Origin: Leptodactylus fallax
Lineage: Eukaryota; Chordata; Amphibia; Anura; Leptodactylidae
Assembly (NCBI GenBank): GCA_947044405.1
Contig: CAMRHE010001107.1
Coordinates: 1-64,000 of the forward strand
Length of the DNA: 64,000 bases
Direction: 5' to 3'
Shown here piece after piece: positions 13,113 to 23,488 of the stretch (position 1 is the first letter of the stretch; each line of letters starts with the position of its first letter). Made by a program: the position numbers and the translations under genes. The notes beneath the pieces were generated by a model. That model did no database searches. It was not told the origin of the DNA and was given only the letters and a program-made list of their open reading frames with translations.

Positions 13113-13227
13113 TGTGTCCTTAGGATGTTTTTTGTAGTTTGGCAAAAATTATTTGGTAGGGGTGCCCTGAGGAAATAGCTTTTTCTCCCTAGGGGAGCCC
13201 TGAGTCTGAAAAGGTTGGGAAACACTG
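13113..13227 (-). mobile_element. hAT-like transposon terminus bordering the satellite
   Basis: Read on the minus strand the segment begins CAGTGTTTCCCAACC (13213-13227), a typical hAT-type terminal inverted repeat, and continues about 100 bp inward to the last satellite monomer. The matching other end would lie beyond the left edge of the window if the whole array sits inside one element. No transposase sequence is visible. I infer the assignment from the terminus alone. Confidence 0.55.
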
Positions 13228-14145
13228 TTCTAGGGTGACATGACAATCTTTGGTCATGTGAGGAGTTATGGGCAAAACTGTTATGTAGCCCAAGCCTATG
13301 TCTGCTCCTTTGTGAATCCACTCCTAGTTTTGACTTCAAAAACTTCATCACAATTGTATGAATGTGCTATATAAATACATGTGTACAATATTTATGAACA
13401 TTCTTTTCTATGGAGACTATATCACTTCTGCTTTATTCTCCTTCTGACTTGTCCATATTTTTCACAAACAAAAGAATCTCATAAATTCATGGCTATCCTT
13501 TTGTTACAAGTTGAAATCAAATTGAACTTTTAACATTCTCTCTAACTTTTCCATTATGTGTAACTAAATAGCCACAGACAGGAACTGTCAAAAGTAATGT
13601 GTAATTTGACACAGAAAAATGACAGTTATTATGGCATGAACAGCTGCAGAGAGCACTCTACACCACAAGGTACATACTCTTTCATTATCAGAAGTATTTA
13701 CCGTTTGGTGCCTCTGTAGAAATTGGATATTTCAGATTCAGATGAAAGCCCAAAGAAGATCAGCAATTGCTGTCAACTCACAGCCTACAAGTGGAAAACA
13801 AGTGTGCTAAATTAAATCATGAGAATTACAACTTGGTAATGTAATATTTCTGTAATAACAGATATTTTGGGGTTTAATTATTATAAGTCTATTTTTAACA
13901 GTGGTTTTACATTTCACATGACATACTACACAATATTTCCCCCATTGCAAAGTATAATACACTGTATTGTCCGTGTGTAGGGTACAATACAACAAACAAT
14001 ATATTACACAGTAGACGCTAAATATACAGTGGTAGTTATAGGATAGTACACTTCACAGTGTAAAGCAAAGTCACGGTAAATAAGCAACAACAATCCACTG
14101 TCCCATTGGCTCCTAACACAACAAAAAGAATTAGAAATGACAAAC
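13228..14145. other. AT-rich DNA with no recognisable gene
   Basis: Ordinary AT-rich sequence between the hAT-like terminus and the next TTAA element. I see no domain-bearing frame, RNA gene or clear repeat end. Short open frames here have no recognisable motif. Confidence 0.6.
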
Positions 14146-14647
14146 TTAATCACTTCCGGACTGCCCATTGGGTTTTTACGTCCGGAGAGTGGTTGTCTAG
14201 TTCTGCAAGGACATACCGGTACATCCAAGCGGTTTTCAGCAGTTGCACAAAATCATGCAGCTCCTGAAGCAGGGAGCCGGCTGTAACTTCCAAGAGAGGG
14301 CAGGGAAAGTTTTTTTTACCATCCCTGCCTTCCTGATCGCTGTATACACAGTGCTCAATTTTGTACAATGTATCGGGAAGCAGGGAAAAAAAATTCAGAA
14401 TGAGGTGGAATTGAGAAAAAAAATACGGTTTTCTTATGTTTTTTTTTTTTTTTTTTTTTTTTTATGGCTTCCACTCTGTGGTAAAAATGCTATGTTAGCT
14501 TTATTCTGCAGGTCAGTACAATCACAGTGATACCAAATTTATATAGTTTTTTTTTTCATGTTTTAATCACTTTACAAAAATTCAAAATTTGAAGAAAAAA
14601 AAAAATTATTTGAATCACCATATTCTAACCCCTGTAACTTTTTTATA

Positions 14648-16284
14648 CAGTGGGTATGGAAACTATTCAGACCCCTTTAAATTTTTCACTCTTTGTTTCA
14701 TTGCAGCTATTTGCTAAAAGCAAAAAAAAGTTAATTTTATTTCTCATTAATGTACACTCAGCACCCCATCTTGACAGAAAAAAAAACAGAAATGTAGATA
14801 CTTTTGCAAATTTATTAAAAATGAAAAACTGAAATATCACATGGTCATAAGTATTCAGACCCTTTGCTGTGACACTCATATTTAACTCACATGTTGTCCA
14901 TTTCCTTCTGATCCTCGTTGAGATGGTTCTACTCCTTCATTGGAGTCCGCTGTGTTTAATTAAACTGATTAGACTTGATTAGGAAAGGCACACACCTGTC
15001 TATATAAGACCTCACAGCTCACAGTGCATGTCAGAGCAAATGAAAATCATGAGGTCAAAGGAACTGCCCAAGGAGCTCAGAGACAGAATTGTAGAAAGGC
15101 ACAGATCTGACCAAGGTTACAAAAGAATTTCTGCAGCACTCAAGGTTCCTAAGAGCACAGTGGCCTCCATAATCCTTAAATGGAAGAAGTTTGGGACGAC
15201 CAGAACTCTTCCTAGACCTGGCCGTCCAGCCAAACTGAGCAATCATGGGAGAAGAGCCTTGGTGAGAGAGGTAAAGAAGAACCCCAAGATCACTGTGCCT
15301 GAGCTCCAGAGATGCAGTAGGGAGATGGGAGAAAGTTCCATAAAGTCAACTATCACTGTAGCCCTCCACCAGTCGGGGCTTTATGGCAGAGTGGCCTGAA
15401 GGAAGCCTCTCCTCAGTGCAAGACATATGAAAGCCCGCATAGAGTTTGCCAAAAAACACATGAAGGACTCCCAGACTATGAGAAATAAGATTCTCTGGTC
15501 TGATGAGATGAAGATTGAACTTTTTGGCGTTAATTCTAAGCGGTATGTGTGGAGAAAACCAGGCACTGCTCATCACCTGCCCAATACAATCCCAACAGTG
15601 AAACATAGTGGTGACAGCATCATGCTTTGGGGGTGTTTTTCAGCTGCAGGGACAGGACGACTGGTTGCAATTGAAGAAAAGATGAATGTGGCCAAGTACA
15701 GAGATATCCTGGAAGAAAACCTCTTCCAGAGTGCTCTGGACCTCAGACTGGGCCGAAGGTTCACCTTCCAACAAGACAATGACCCTAAGCACACAGCTAA
15801 AATAACAAAGGAGTGGCTTCAGAACAACTCTGTGACCATTCTTGACTGGCCCAGCCAGTGCCCTGACCTCAACCCAATTGAGCATCTCTGGAGAGACCTG
15901 AAAATAGCTGTCCACCAACGTTCACCATCCAACCTGATGGAACTGGAGAGGATCTGCAAGGAAGAATGGCAGAGCTTCCACAAATCCAGAAATGAAAAAC
16001 TTGTTGCATCATTCCCAAGAAGACTCATGGCTGTACTAGCTCAAAAGGGTGCTTCTACTCAATACTGAGCAAAGGGTCTGAATACTTATGGCCATGTGAT
16101 ATTTCAGTTTTTCTTTTTTAATAAATTAGCAAAAATATCTACATTTGTTTTTTTTTCTGTCAAGATGGGGTGCTGAGTGTACATTAATGAGAAATAAAAT
16201 GAACTTTTTTGCTTTTAGCAAATGGCTGTAATGAAACAAAGAGTGAAAAATTTAAAGGGGTCTGAATACTTTCCATACCCACTG
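14648..16284 (+). mobile_element. Tc1-like DNA transposon with long inverted repeats
   Basis: It starts CAGTGGGTATGGAAA and ends TTTCCATACCCACTG, flanked by TA at 14646-14647 and 16285-16286, the Tc1/mariner target duplication. The inverted repeats are long, about 215 bp each (14648-14865 and 16067-16284). Each carries an outer and an inner copy of a TATTCAGACCC motif, the IR/DR arrangement known from Sleeping Beauty-type elements. Total length is 1,637 bp, normal for the group. It contains one transposase gene broken by a single stop codon. It is nested in the TTAA element at 14150-17111. Confidence 0.95.
15028..16068 (+). pseudogene. Tc1-like transposase, one in-frame stop
   Basis: This is a cut-and-paste DDE transposase that would bind the inverted repeats and insert at TA. 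The frame is a single register of 346 codons, the usual family length, interrupted only by TGA at 15397-15399 (codon 124). The N-terminal part holds the paired-like helix-turn-helix (about residues 15-55) and a GRPA linker (65-68). The catalytic part has SDE (Asp159), QQDNDPKH (Asp250) and NPIEHLW (Glu285), spaced DD34E. Family members often start at the second Met (MRSKELPK), so the first seven residues may be untranslated. The stop is followed by AGG and fits a C-to-T change at a CpG in an Arg codon, a common decay route. All three catalytic residues survive. The element is probably inactive by itself but could be moved by a related transposase. Confidence 0.93.
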
Positions 16285-17115
16285 TATTTCAGCATACAGA
16301 GCTGTGTAAGGTGTCTTTTTTGTGGGACGATATGTAGTATTTAGTGATACCATGTTAGAGGATGTATGATGTTTTGATCACTTTTTATTCAATTTTATTA
16401 GGGATGTAATTTGGTGAAAAAACGCCAAATCAGCCATTTAGATTTTTTTTTCCTGCTATGGCATTTACCGTATGAGACAAATGTTTTTATATTTTAATAG
16501 TTTGGGCATTTTCGGTCTTGGGGATACCTAATGTGTTTATGTTTACTTTTATTTATTTATATTTATATGTCATCTAGGGAAAGGGGGGTGATTTAAACTT
16601 TTAGGTTTTTTAAATTTTTTTATATTTTTAAAAACTTTTTTTCTTTTATTTTTAGACCTCATAGGGGACTTGAACATGTGATCTTTAGATCACCTGTGCC
16701 ATAGACTGCAACACTACTGTATTGCAGTCTATGGCAGATTTGCTATGTAATTATTGAAGCCTGCTACACGCAGGCTTCAGTAGTTACAATACAATGGCAG
16801 GGCTGGGAGCCTTCAGAAGGCTCCAGGCTGCCATGGTAACAGGATGCCTCCCGCGATTGCGCTGCGGGGAGACCGTCCCGTTACCGAGAAGCAAATAGAA
16901 AGTGAAAGTAACCACTCAGATGCTGTGGTCGCACTTGAGTGGTTAAATGCCCGTGATCAGAGTCATCTCTGATCACGGGCAATGCTGCCGAGTCCTTGCT
17001 GTATGAAACAGCTCAGACCCGGCAGCTAGTGCGGCCACTCTGTTTCGAAGCGGCTGCCATGTTTAGTCACGTGCACCAGGACGTAACTGTACGTCCTGGT
17101 GCGCTTAAGGGTTAA

Positions 17116-17378
17116 ATAAAAAAAAAAAAAATTAAAAGTGAAAAACAGACACGTTTTCTCTCCTCTTTTGTTTATATTTTCCCAGATATTAAAAAAATTT
17201 AAAAACATGCAAAAATAAAAACATAAAAAGAAAGCCCTGTGTGTCACCTAAAAAAGAAGCAGAAATTAGTTGAATAACGCAAATGATAAAATTGTTACAG
17301 CCCTCAAAACCGCACATAAAAAATAAACCCAAAAATGTGTCTGGTCCTGGGCCAGAAATTGGCCCGGTACTGAAGTGG
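17116..17378 (-). mobile_element. TTAA-family fragment, minus orientation
   Basis: On the minus strand the sequence begins at TTAA (17379-17382) with CCACTTCAGTACCGGGCC and runs through T-rich sequence to the TTAA shared with the neighbouring element at 17112-17115. The start is a typical end of this class. The body is short, so I read it as a truncated copy. No coding potential. Confidence 0.5.
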
Positions 17379-17382
17379 TTAA

Positions 17383-18110
17383 AGGTTTGTTTTTTTTCAT
17401 ATTCTATAGTTTTTCAGTAATATATGTTGGTCATGTGACCTACTTATATTACATTTTTTACCTTTCCGCTGATGTAACGGGTCTTCGGTCTAATCCATAT
17501 CCTGATCTGTTACGTCAGTGTAAAGTCCTCACCCCCCCCCCCTAGCTACATTGTACTTATCATCTCCTCTGGATCCAGGCCCAACACCTCCTCTTCTTCT
17601 GTGTGCCAGCCACCCACGCACGTGTAATAGTGCCTGGGAAGCTGGCACACAATACTTACCCATCTTCTCTTGCTTCTGGTCCGGAGCTGAACAGTGACGT
17701 CACTTCCGGAAGTGAAGTGTGGGAGACTTACATCACAGAAGCAGCATCTCCTCCACTCCAGGCAGATGTCAAGAAGAGGAGGAGACAGGAAGACAAGTAT
17801 GATGGGGTTTGGGGGGGGGGGCTGAGCTGAGTTAGTTAGTTGGGAAGGGCTAGTAGTGGGCGGGCTAGCTAGGGAGGCAGGGAGGGGGTGTGAGGGAGTT
17901 CTGCGTGAACAGCAATGCATCATGGTAGTTGTAGGCTAAACCATGCAACCAAATGCAGAAGATGCCAGGAGCTCCCAGAGAAACCCAGAAATCTCTCAAA
18001 ACCCTGCTAAAGGAATTTGGGTGCACTTATTAACCCATTAATAGTACTAACAGACCTTTTTTTAAAAAAATCATTTTTGGCTGGAAAACCCCTTTTATGA
18101 AATGATTCTG
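17383..18110. repeat. Repeat with GC-rich interior, class unknown
   Basis: T-rich ends (AAGGTTTGTTTTTTTT on the left, GGCTGGAAAACCCCTTTT on the right) enclose a C/G-rich core (about 17530-17900) with runs of C and G and a near-palindromic CACTTCCGGAAGTG. The ends look like those of a MITE. I considered a CpG-island promoter, but the core has few CpGs outside the palindrome and no gene follows. Class uncertain. Confidence 0.35.
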
Positions 18111-18280
18111 GGTAATCCCATCCAAACATTGCAGAAAAAAAAATCTGCAGCAGAAATGCTGCGATTTCAAAAACCGTCACGTTTTACATATAGGTATAAT
18201 AGGGGCAGAAAGTGCTGCGGAAACAGCTATGGTCTTTTCTGCAAAGCTTTTTGGCTGTGGCTCACTACATAGGGCCTTAG
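18090..18280. repeat. Palindromic MITE fragment
   Basis: Shares AATCCCATCCA, CATTGCAG, GAAATGCTGCGATTT and GGCCTTAG with the fuller copy at 21700-22035. Non-coding, and the left end is incomplete. Confidence 0.6.
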
Positions 18281-18349
18281 CCTTAACGCGTAAGTGTTGT
18301 AATGATATTTCACATTTTTTTTCACTATTGCATGGTGGTTGGCTTTAAG

Positions 18350-18615
18350 GCTGAGGCCCCACGTTGTGGAAAGCAGTTAAAAAAACGCTGTGGATGAAAA
18401 CGCAGCAGAAATGAATCACGTTTATTTCTGCAGCGTTTTTTATTGTGTGTTTGGTGCATTTTTGTCAACGGTATTTCTTCCCTTATTTAATAGTAGTTAA
18501 AATTGACATGCTGCATTTTAAAAAATGCAATGAAAAACCCTGCTGAAAAAAACGCAATGTGCTGCATTTTTTTCTGCAACTTTTTTTTAGCTGCATTCCG
18601 CAACATGAGGCCTTA
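18350..18615. repeat. Palindromic MITE, GAGGCCCCACGTTG type
   Basis: Begins GCTGAGGCCCCACGTTG and ends CAACATGAGGCCTTAGCC, with inverted ends and an interior rich in AACGCTG/CAGCGTT motifs. Related to the copies at 21700, 26735, 35290 and 56205. Non-coding. Confidence 0.65.
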
Positions 18616-18719
18616 GCCTAAAGGTATTTTTTTGTAATATACTTTATCAACCCATTTTACTTCTTTTTAGTAGAAACTAAAATCTAAAGTAGAGGCTAAA
18701 ATCAGTTCATGTCACCCCC

Positions 18720-19400
18720 CTTTCCCTAGAATACATATACAACTAAAAAATCACTGTGAAACACATAGGTATCCTTGTGTCCAAAAACGCCTGGTCTACA
18801 AACTTATAAAAATATTTTTCCAGTACGGTGAATGCTGTAGTGAGAAAAAAAAAGTCAAAAATGCCAAAATGCCGTTTTTTCGCTGTTTCACCTCTGATAA
18901 AAATTTGACTAAAAAGTGTTCAAAGCAATAAACATTCCCCAAAATGGTATAACTAAAAAGTACATCTGGCTCTGCCAAAAAAAAAGATGCTTTATGCATC
19001 TCTGTAGACAGAAATATAAAAAAGTCACGGGTGTCAGACTAAGGCAACGTTAAGAAAAAAATTATTTTTGTTAAGGGGTTAAAATATAAATAAAACTATA
19101 AAAATTTGGTATCCCTGGAATTGTACTGAAACATAGAATACAGGTGACATGTCATTTTGGCAGCACACTGAGCGCAGTAAAAACGATCCTGTACAAAATT
19201 TTATCCCATTCTGAATTTTTTTTTCAGCTTGCCAGTACATTGTACAGAATAATAAATGGTACCATTATGAAGAAAAATTTGTCCCACAAACATTAAGCAC
19301 TTATATGGCTCTGTAAACGGAAAAATAAAATAAAGTTTTGGGGGTTTGGAAGGTGGGGAGTCAAAAACGAAAATCGAAAAATGCCTCCAGCAGAAAGGGG
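18720..19400 (-). mobile_element. TTAA-family repeat fragments, minus orientation
   Basis: The right end is AGAAAGGGG followed by TTAA (19401-19404). An internal GGGGTTAA at 19075-19082 suggests two abutting pieces. The segment at 19100-19400 is the same sequence as 34105-34430 (shared TTGGTATCCC, ATAGAATACAGGTGACAT and TTTGTCCC). Non-coding. Confidence 0.6.
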
Positions 19401-19404
19401 TTAA

Positions 19405-21690
19405 AAGTTCTCCCTTGCAATGCTCCAACCATTGCCAGTAACTGCAGATGCCATTGGGCTACTTCACATAACTTGTCTGTCTGTAGAACAGTGGTCGAGA
19501 TTCTCAGCGCATATGCTACCACGATCTCAGTCTTAGCTATAGTATAACAGAACTTGAGATATTGCTAGTCAGTATATGCAGTTCATGCTACATATAAAAA
19601 TCACATTTCTGACTGTATAGTTAATTAGTCCTGTTTTGTTGTAGCTAGAACTGCAAGAATCGATGTTTTCATCTGATTTGTAGTGACCCTCCCTTTGGTA
19701 ATTGCTACATCTGTACATATTGGCAATACATAGTGAACATGGGATAACCACAGAATAAAGGAAGCAACACTTCTTTAGTGTAAAAATGATTTATTCACCC
19801 ATAGTACAAAGATGTAACTTTTCAATTCCACAATGGAGTAATTTTCAAGCACCCCAGATTTTTTCACAGTGCCGCCCTAATCTTGGAAGCTTCCATGAAT
19901 ATGGGAGGGCTTTGTTTCTGACAATGCTTAGTGTTGCTATAGAGATTTAAAGCTGGTTTAATACTAAAATTAAATATATTAGTAAAGTATATTACTTAAT
20001 ATTTATAGTTAAAAAAAAAAAAAAGTGAAATGGCAGGTATACTTTAAGCTGAGTGACAGACTCCAACCACAAGTTAGTCATCAGCTATGAGATGATTTAT
20101 TTATTAATGATATACCTCTTTCATTGACATCACCCCTACACTACTATATCACAGCAGACCCCATAGTATAATAAGCAGAGGCTCAGGGTTGGTTGGGAGA
20201 AATAACAAACAATCGTACCCACCTTCTCTCACCTTCCTGAGCTCCCTCGAGGCATCAGGTGTTCAGATATTCCATCATGGCCTCTGAAGAGACCTCAGAG
20301 TATAATAATAGCACTTCCAGTTTGGACATAACTTGAAATTAAACTGGCTGATGAACCTCACAAATATTCGCAAAAGGAATCTCTAAATTTGACAATGAGA
20401 AAACAAAATCCAAACTAGGTCATATTCTTAAAGGGTTAATCCTATGACTTTGTGAAGTTAAGCAAGAGATTTGTGGCAAGTCAAGCCTGAAAACAGCATC
20501 TCCAACTCCTTTAGACATAAGGTGTATTATAAAAGTAATAGACAGAATTTTGGAGCTAAACTGCAATGATTGTAGTGTTGTACTCTACATTGAGAAGAGT
20601 TCTCAATTGAGTGCTAATAAATGAACGTTTTTTAAAACTCAATCAAAAATATTGTCCTAAATTTGCTACATTTACTATAATGCTTATTGAATTACTTGTG
20701 ATCCTAATAAACATCTATATTACAAGCGGGTATAAAGATATTTAACAAGAACCACTATTTCAGCTTAAACAGTGATTCACATAAGCAATGTTTACTCATT
20801 GCTGCAGCTCTTATACGTTGCTTCATTGATTTATGCCTGAGGGAAAGTGTAGGACACAATATTCAATGTAAGAAAATTAATTGAAAGAATGTAGTAAGCT
20901 TGGCTGCACAAAGGTCAAGTTTTCACCACAACCGCTTGTAATCTTTACAAATAAGACAAATGACAAAGGAGAAAACTAGAATGAACATGACCCATTAAAT
21001 TCAAATTAGTTTGGATTTTACGCTTAGTACTACATGGATTAGAATGTATTTTCTTGCAGACTTAAAAGCAGCAATTTATCAGGGAGCAGTTCACAAGATG
21101 CCGGCATTGCCTTAATTGGCATATTAGACTTTAGAAATGTTTCCAGGGCCCTAGAGAATCATTATATCAACAGGTGTACCTGTGCCCTGCATCACTGGCA
21201 ATAGAGACAGTTTTATGGATGTCTTTGAGCTCCAGTTGTTTCTTAGTAAATTGCGCCCAGAATGAGTGAATGTTGTCAGATATTGACCCTGCTAGCATTC
21301 CAAAGTAGAGACAGAGTCTAATGAAGCATGTGCAAACATTACACACAAAGACATGAAGTGACTTTTTTTTTTTTTTATTTAAAAAAATGTTAGCCATGGA
21401 AGAAAGAAAGAAAACTGTAAATTATTCACATCCATTAGTTAGTTTTTAAATTGTAAAAAATATGCACTATTATGTAAAGTTTTTTGAATTATGCATATGC
21501 TTGGGGAAATAAAGGAGCCTCACTAAATATGCCTCAAGAAATGGTGTCATTTCTAGTAGATACTAATTCATGGTAAATTACAGTATTTGTTTTCTTTATT
21601 AAGATATTATTTGATAACTGAGCTGGATAATTACATGTTATAGTAATAGAAACTACTAGTGGAAACTTCTAAAGATAGAGATCACTCACT
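19405..21690. other. AT-rich DNA, no gene seen
   Basis: No domain-bearing frame. A stretch at about 19745-19870 (TTTATTCACCCATAGTAC, then AAAGATGTAAC) resembles the end of a dispersed frog repeat of possible Penelope-like origin. The rest shows only A/T homopolymers, for instance at 20010-20025 and 21363-21378. Confidence 0.5.
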
Positions 21691-21699
21691 AACCTTTAG

Positions 21700-22035
21700 A
21701 CTGGGGCCCCAAGTTGCAAAATGTAACTGCATGTTACATTATCTGCAAAGTGAATGGGATTCTGGCTAATCCCATCCACACATTGCAGAAAAAAGCTGCA
21801 GCAGAAATGCTGCGATTTGAAAAACGCTTGTGTTTTTTCAAATCGCAGCATGTCAACTATATCTACGGAAAGTCTGCTGTTTTCCATATAGGTATAATAG
21901 AAGCAGAAAGTCCACAGAGGAAAACTCTGCAGACTTTCTGTGAAAAACACTGTGGAAAAAAATGTGATGCGTTTCCACCATGATCTTTTCTGCAGTGTTT
22001 TTTGACTGCAGCTCGCTACGTGGGGCCTTAGCCTT
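21700..22035. repeat. Palindromic MITE, fullest copy
   Basis: Begins near GGGGCCCCAAGTTGC and ends GCTACGTGGGGCCTTAG. The interior contains inverted AAATCGCAGCAT/ATGCTGCGATTT segments and GTATAATAGAAGC. Non-coding element able to fold into long hairpins. Related decayed sequence follows at 22110-22280. Its transposase family is not determinable from the sequence alone. Confidence 0.65.
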
Positions 22036-22690
22036 AAGCAAGCTTTGTATAAATCAATAGCATGGGCAAATATAGGAAACTTTGTAATATGATAAAGAAA
22101 AATACCTTTGTCTTGTTTTCCACGGCAATCTTTCTGCTTCAATTATACCTATACAGAAACCACCAGATTTTCTGTAGGTATAATTGACATGCTACGATTT
22201 CCAAAAATGCAACATTTTTTTAAATCACAGCTTTTCCGCTGTGGGTATTTTTCTGAAATGTGTGGGTGGGATTCTCTAGAAGGGACTGTAAAATGTAAAC
22301 TGTGCAGGGACTGCCATGGTTTTTGCCAGGGCATTTGCACCACGGCCAAACTGCGGTGTTTACACCACAAAAAGCCCCGGTCTAAAGGATCTAATTACAT
22401 GCGCCCATGGAAGTCTATGGAGAGAGGAGAAGGAGGAACATACCAGTGAAATAAAAGCAGACAGACAGAGAGACACACACAGCGACTCTGCAGCTAATAT
22501 TGTTTTTTTTTTTTTTTTATCTCACCCCAAGTGTTTTATGCACATTACAGTACATTGCAACTCAGTACTTCTGCATAATGTTCTACATGTTGATGATGAG
22601 AGAGAGGTAAACATGAGATCCTCCTGTTTTATATGTGTAGTCAAGTCATATAATAATCAAAAATAATGTTATTCTTTGCTCACATGACAG
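22036..22690. repeat. Decayed MITE-related sequence, no gene
   Basis: 22130-22280 repeats motifs of the preceding MITE (TATACCTATACAGAAAC, GACATGCTACGATTTCC). From 22290 to 22690 I see a T-run (22502-22519) and no recognisable gene. Confidence 0.45.
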
Positions 22691-22693
22691 TTA

Positions 22694-23051
22694 AGGCCTG
22701 GTTCACATCTGCGTTTGGGTTTCTGCTTGGGGAGTCCGCTTGGGGACCCCCCGAACGGAAACCTATAGGCATAAAAAGCGGTTTACCTAAGGAAACCTGT
22801 GGACCCCATAGACTGTAATGGGGTCCGTGTGGCTTCCGCTTGCTTTCCGCGCGAAACATGCGGACACCTGCGGAGAGGAAAGTGCCGCTTGCTTCATGCG
22901 GAAACTGAGCGAAAACCACACGGACCCATTATAGTCTATGGGTCCGCGGGTTTCCCAGGTAAACCGCTTTTTTATGCGTATAGGTTTCCGTTCGGGGGGT
23001 ACCCAAGTGGACTCCCTGAACATAAACCTGAACGCAAATGTGAACTGGGCC
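22694..23051. mobile_element. TTA-flanked MITE, GGTTCACATCTGCG ends
   Basis: Left end AGGCCTGGTTCACATCTGCG, right end CGCAAATGTGAACTGGGCC: inverted repeats of about 20 bp, flanked by TTA at 22691-22693 and 23052-23054. A 3-bp TTA/TAA duplication is typical of Harbinger and related elements. The interior is a long imperfect palindrome containing GGAAACCTATAGGC and its inverse around 22760 and 22980, and GACCCCATAGACTG-type arms around 22802 and 22923. Non-coding. Confidence 0.8.
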
Positions 23052-23154
23052 TTACAATATACTGAAAATTTAAGTACACAAGTCTCCATAGATTCACATA
23101 AAACCTCTTAATAATTCTCATCCTCCTGAATTATTTCAACTGCAGGAGCAGTTA

Positions 23155-23485
23155 GGCCCGTTGCAGACGACCGTGCTGTGGGTCAGTGTGCTATTCATGT
23201 ATTTCATGGACAGCACACTGACCCATTCTTTTCTATGGGCCTGTACACACGACCGTGATTTTCACGATCCCGTGTGCGGGCCGACAGTCCGATCCACGTC
23301 AGATAGGACATGTCCTATTTTTGTCCTATTTTGCGGGCCGTGCTTCCGTGGCTCCTATTTAATGAAATGAGCTGCGGAAGCACGGCCCGTGCACAGGTGC
23401 CACATGGGGACAACCCCGTGTCCCCCGTGTGCAGCTCGTGCTTTGAAATCGTGGCCGGTTGCGGCACAGTCGTCTGCAACCGGCC
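23155..23485. mobile_element. TTA-flanked MITE, GTTGCAGACGAC ends
   Basis: Left end GGCCCGTTGCAGACGACCG and right end (read inward) GGCCGGTTGCAGACGACTG, flanked by TTA (23152-23154 and 23486-23488). Internal hairpin arms TCAGTGTGCT/AGCACACTGA (23182 and 23212) and CGGAAGCACGGCCCG/CGGGCCGTGCTTCCG. GC-rich compared with its surroundings. Non-coding; only about 100 bp from the previous MITE. Confidence 0.82.
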
Positions 23486-23488
23486 TTA

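Larger units (their letters stand above)
14150..17111 (+). mobile_element. TTAA-bounded non-autonomous element (nested host)
   Basis: TTAA stands at 14146-14149 and 17112-17115. The left end continues TCACTTCCGGACTGCC; the right end, read inward on the minus strand, continues CCCTTAAGCGCACC. Duplicated TTAA flanks are the target signature of piggyBac and Kolobok elements, so I infer that kind of mobilisation, but no transposase of either type is visible. The body contains T-rich runs, a palindrome of CCCGTGATCAGAG (about 16948-16980) and a perfect inverted copy of TACGTCCTGGTGC-type sequence near 17076-17103. The Tc1 element at 14648-16284 lies inside it. Related fragments occur at about 25801, 30520 and 39505. 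Confidence 0.65.

Noticed and set aside
17530..17900. CpG-island promoter
   Set aside because: GC-rich, but bounded by repeat-like ends, with few CpGs outside one palindrome and no gene beside it.
21696..22142. 148-codon minus-strand frame
   Set aside because: It spans a palindromic MITE and shows no domain; the palindrome produces open frames on both strands.
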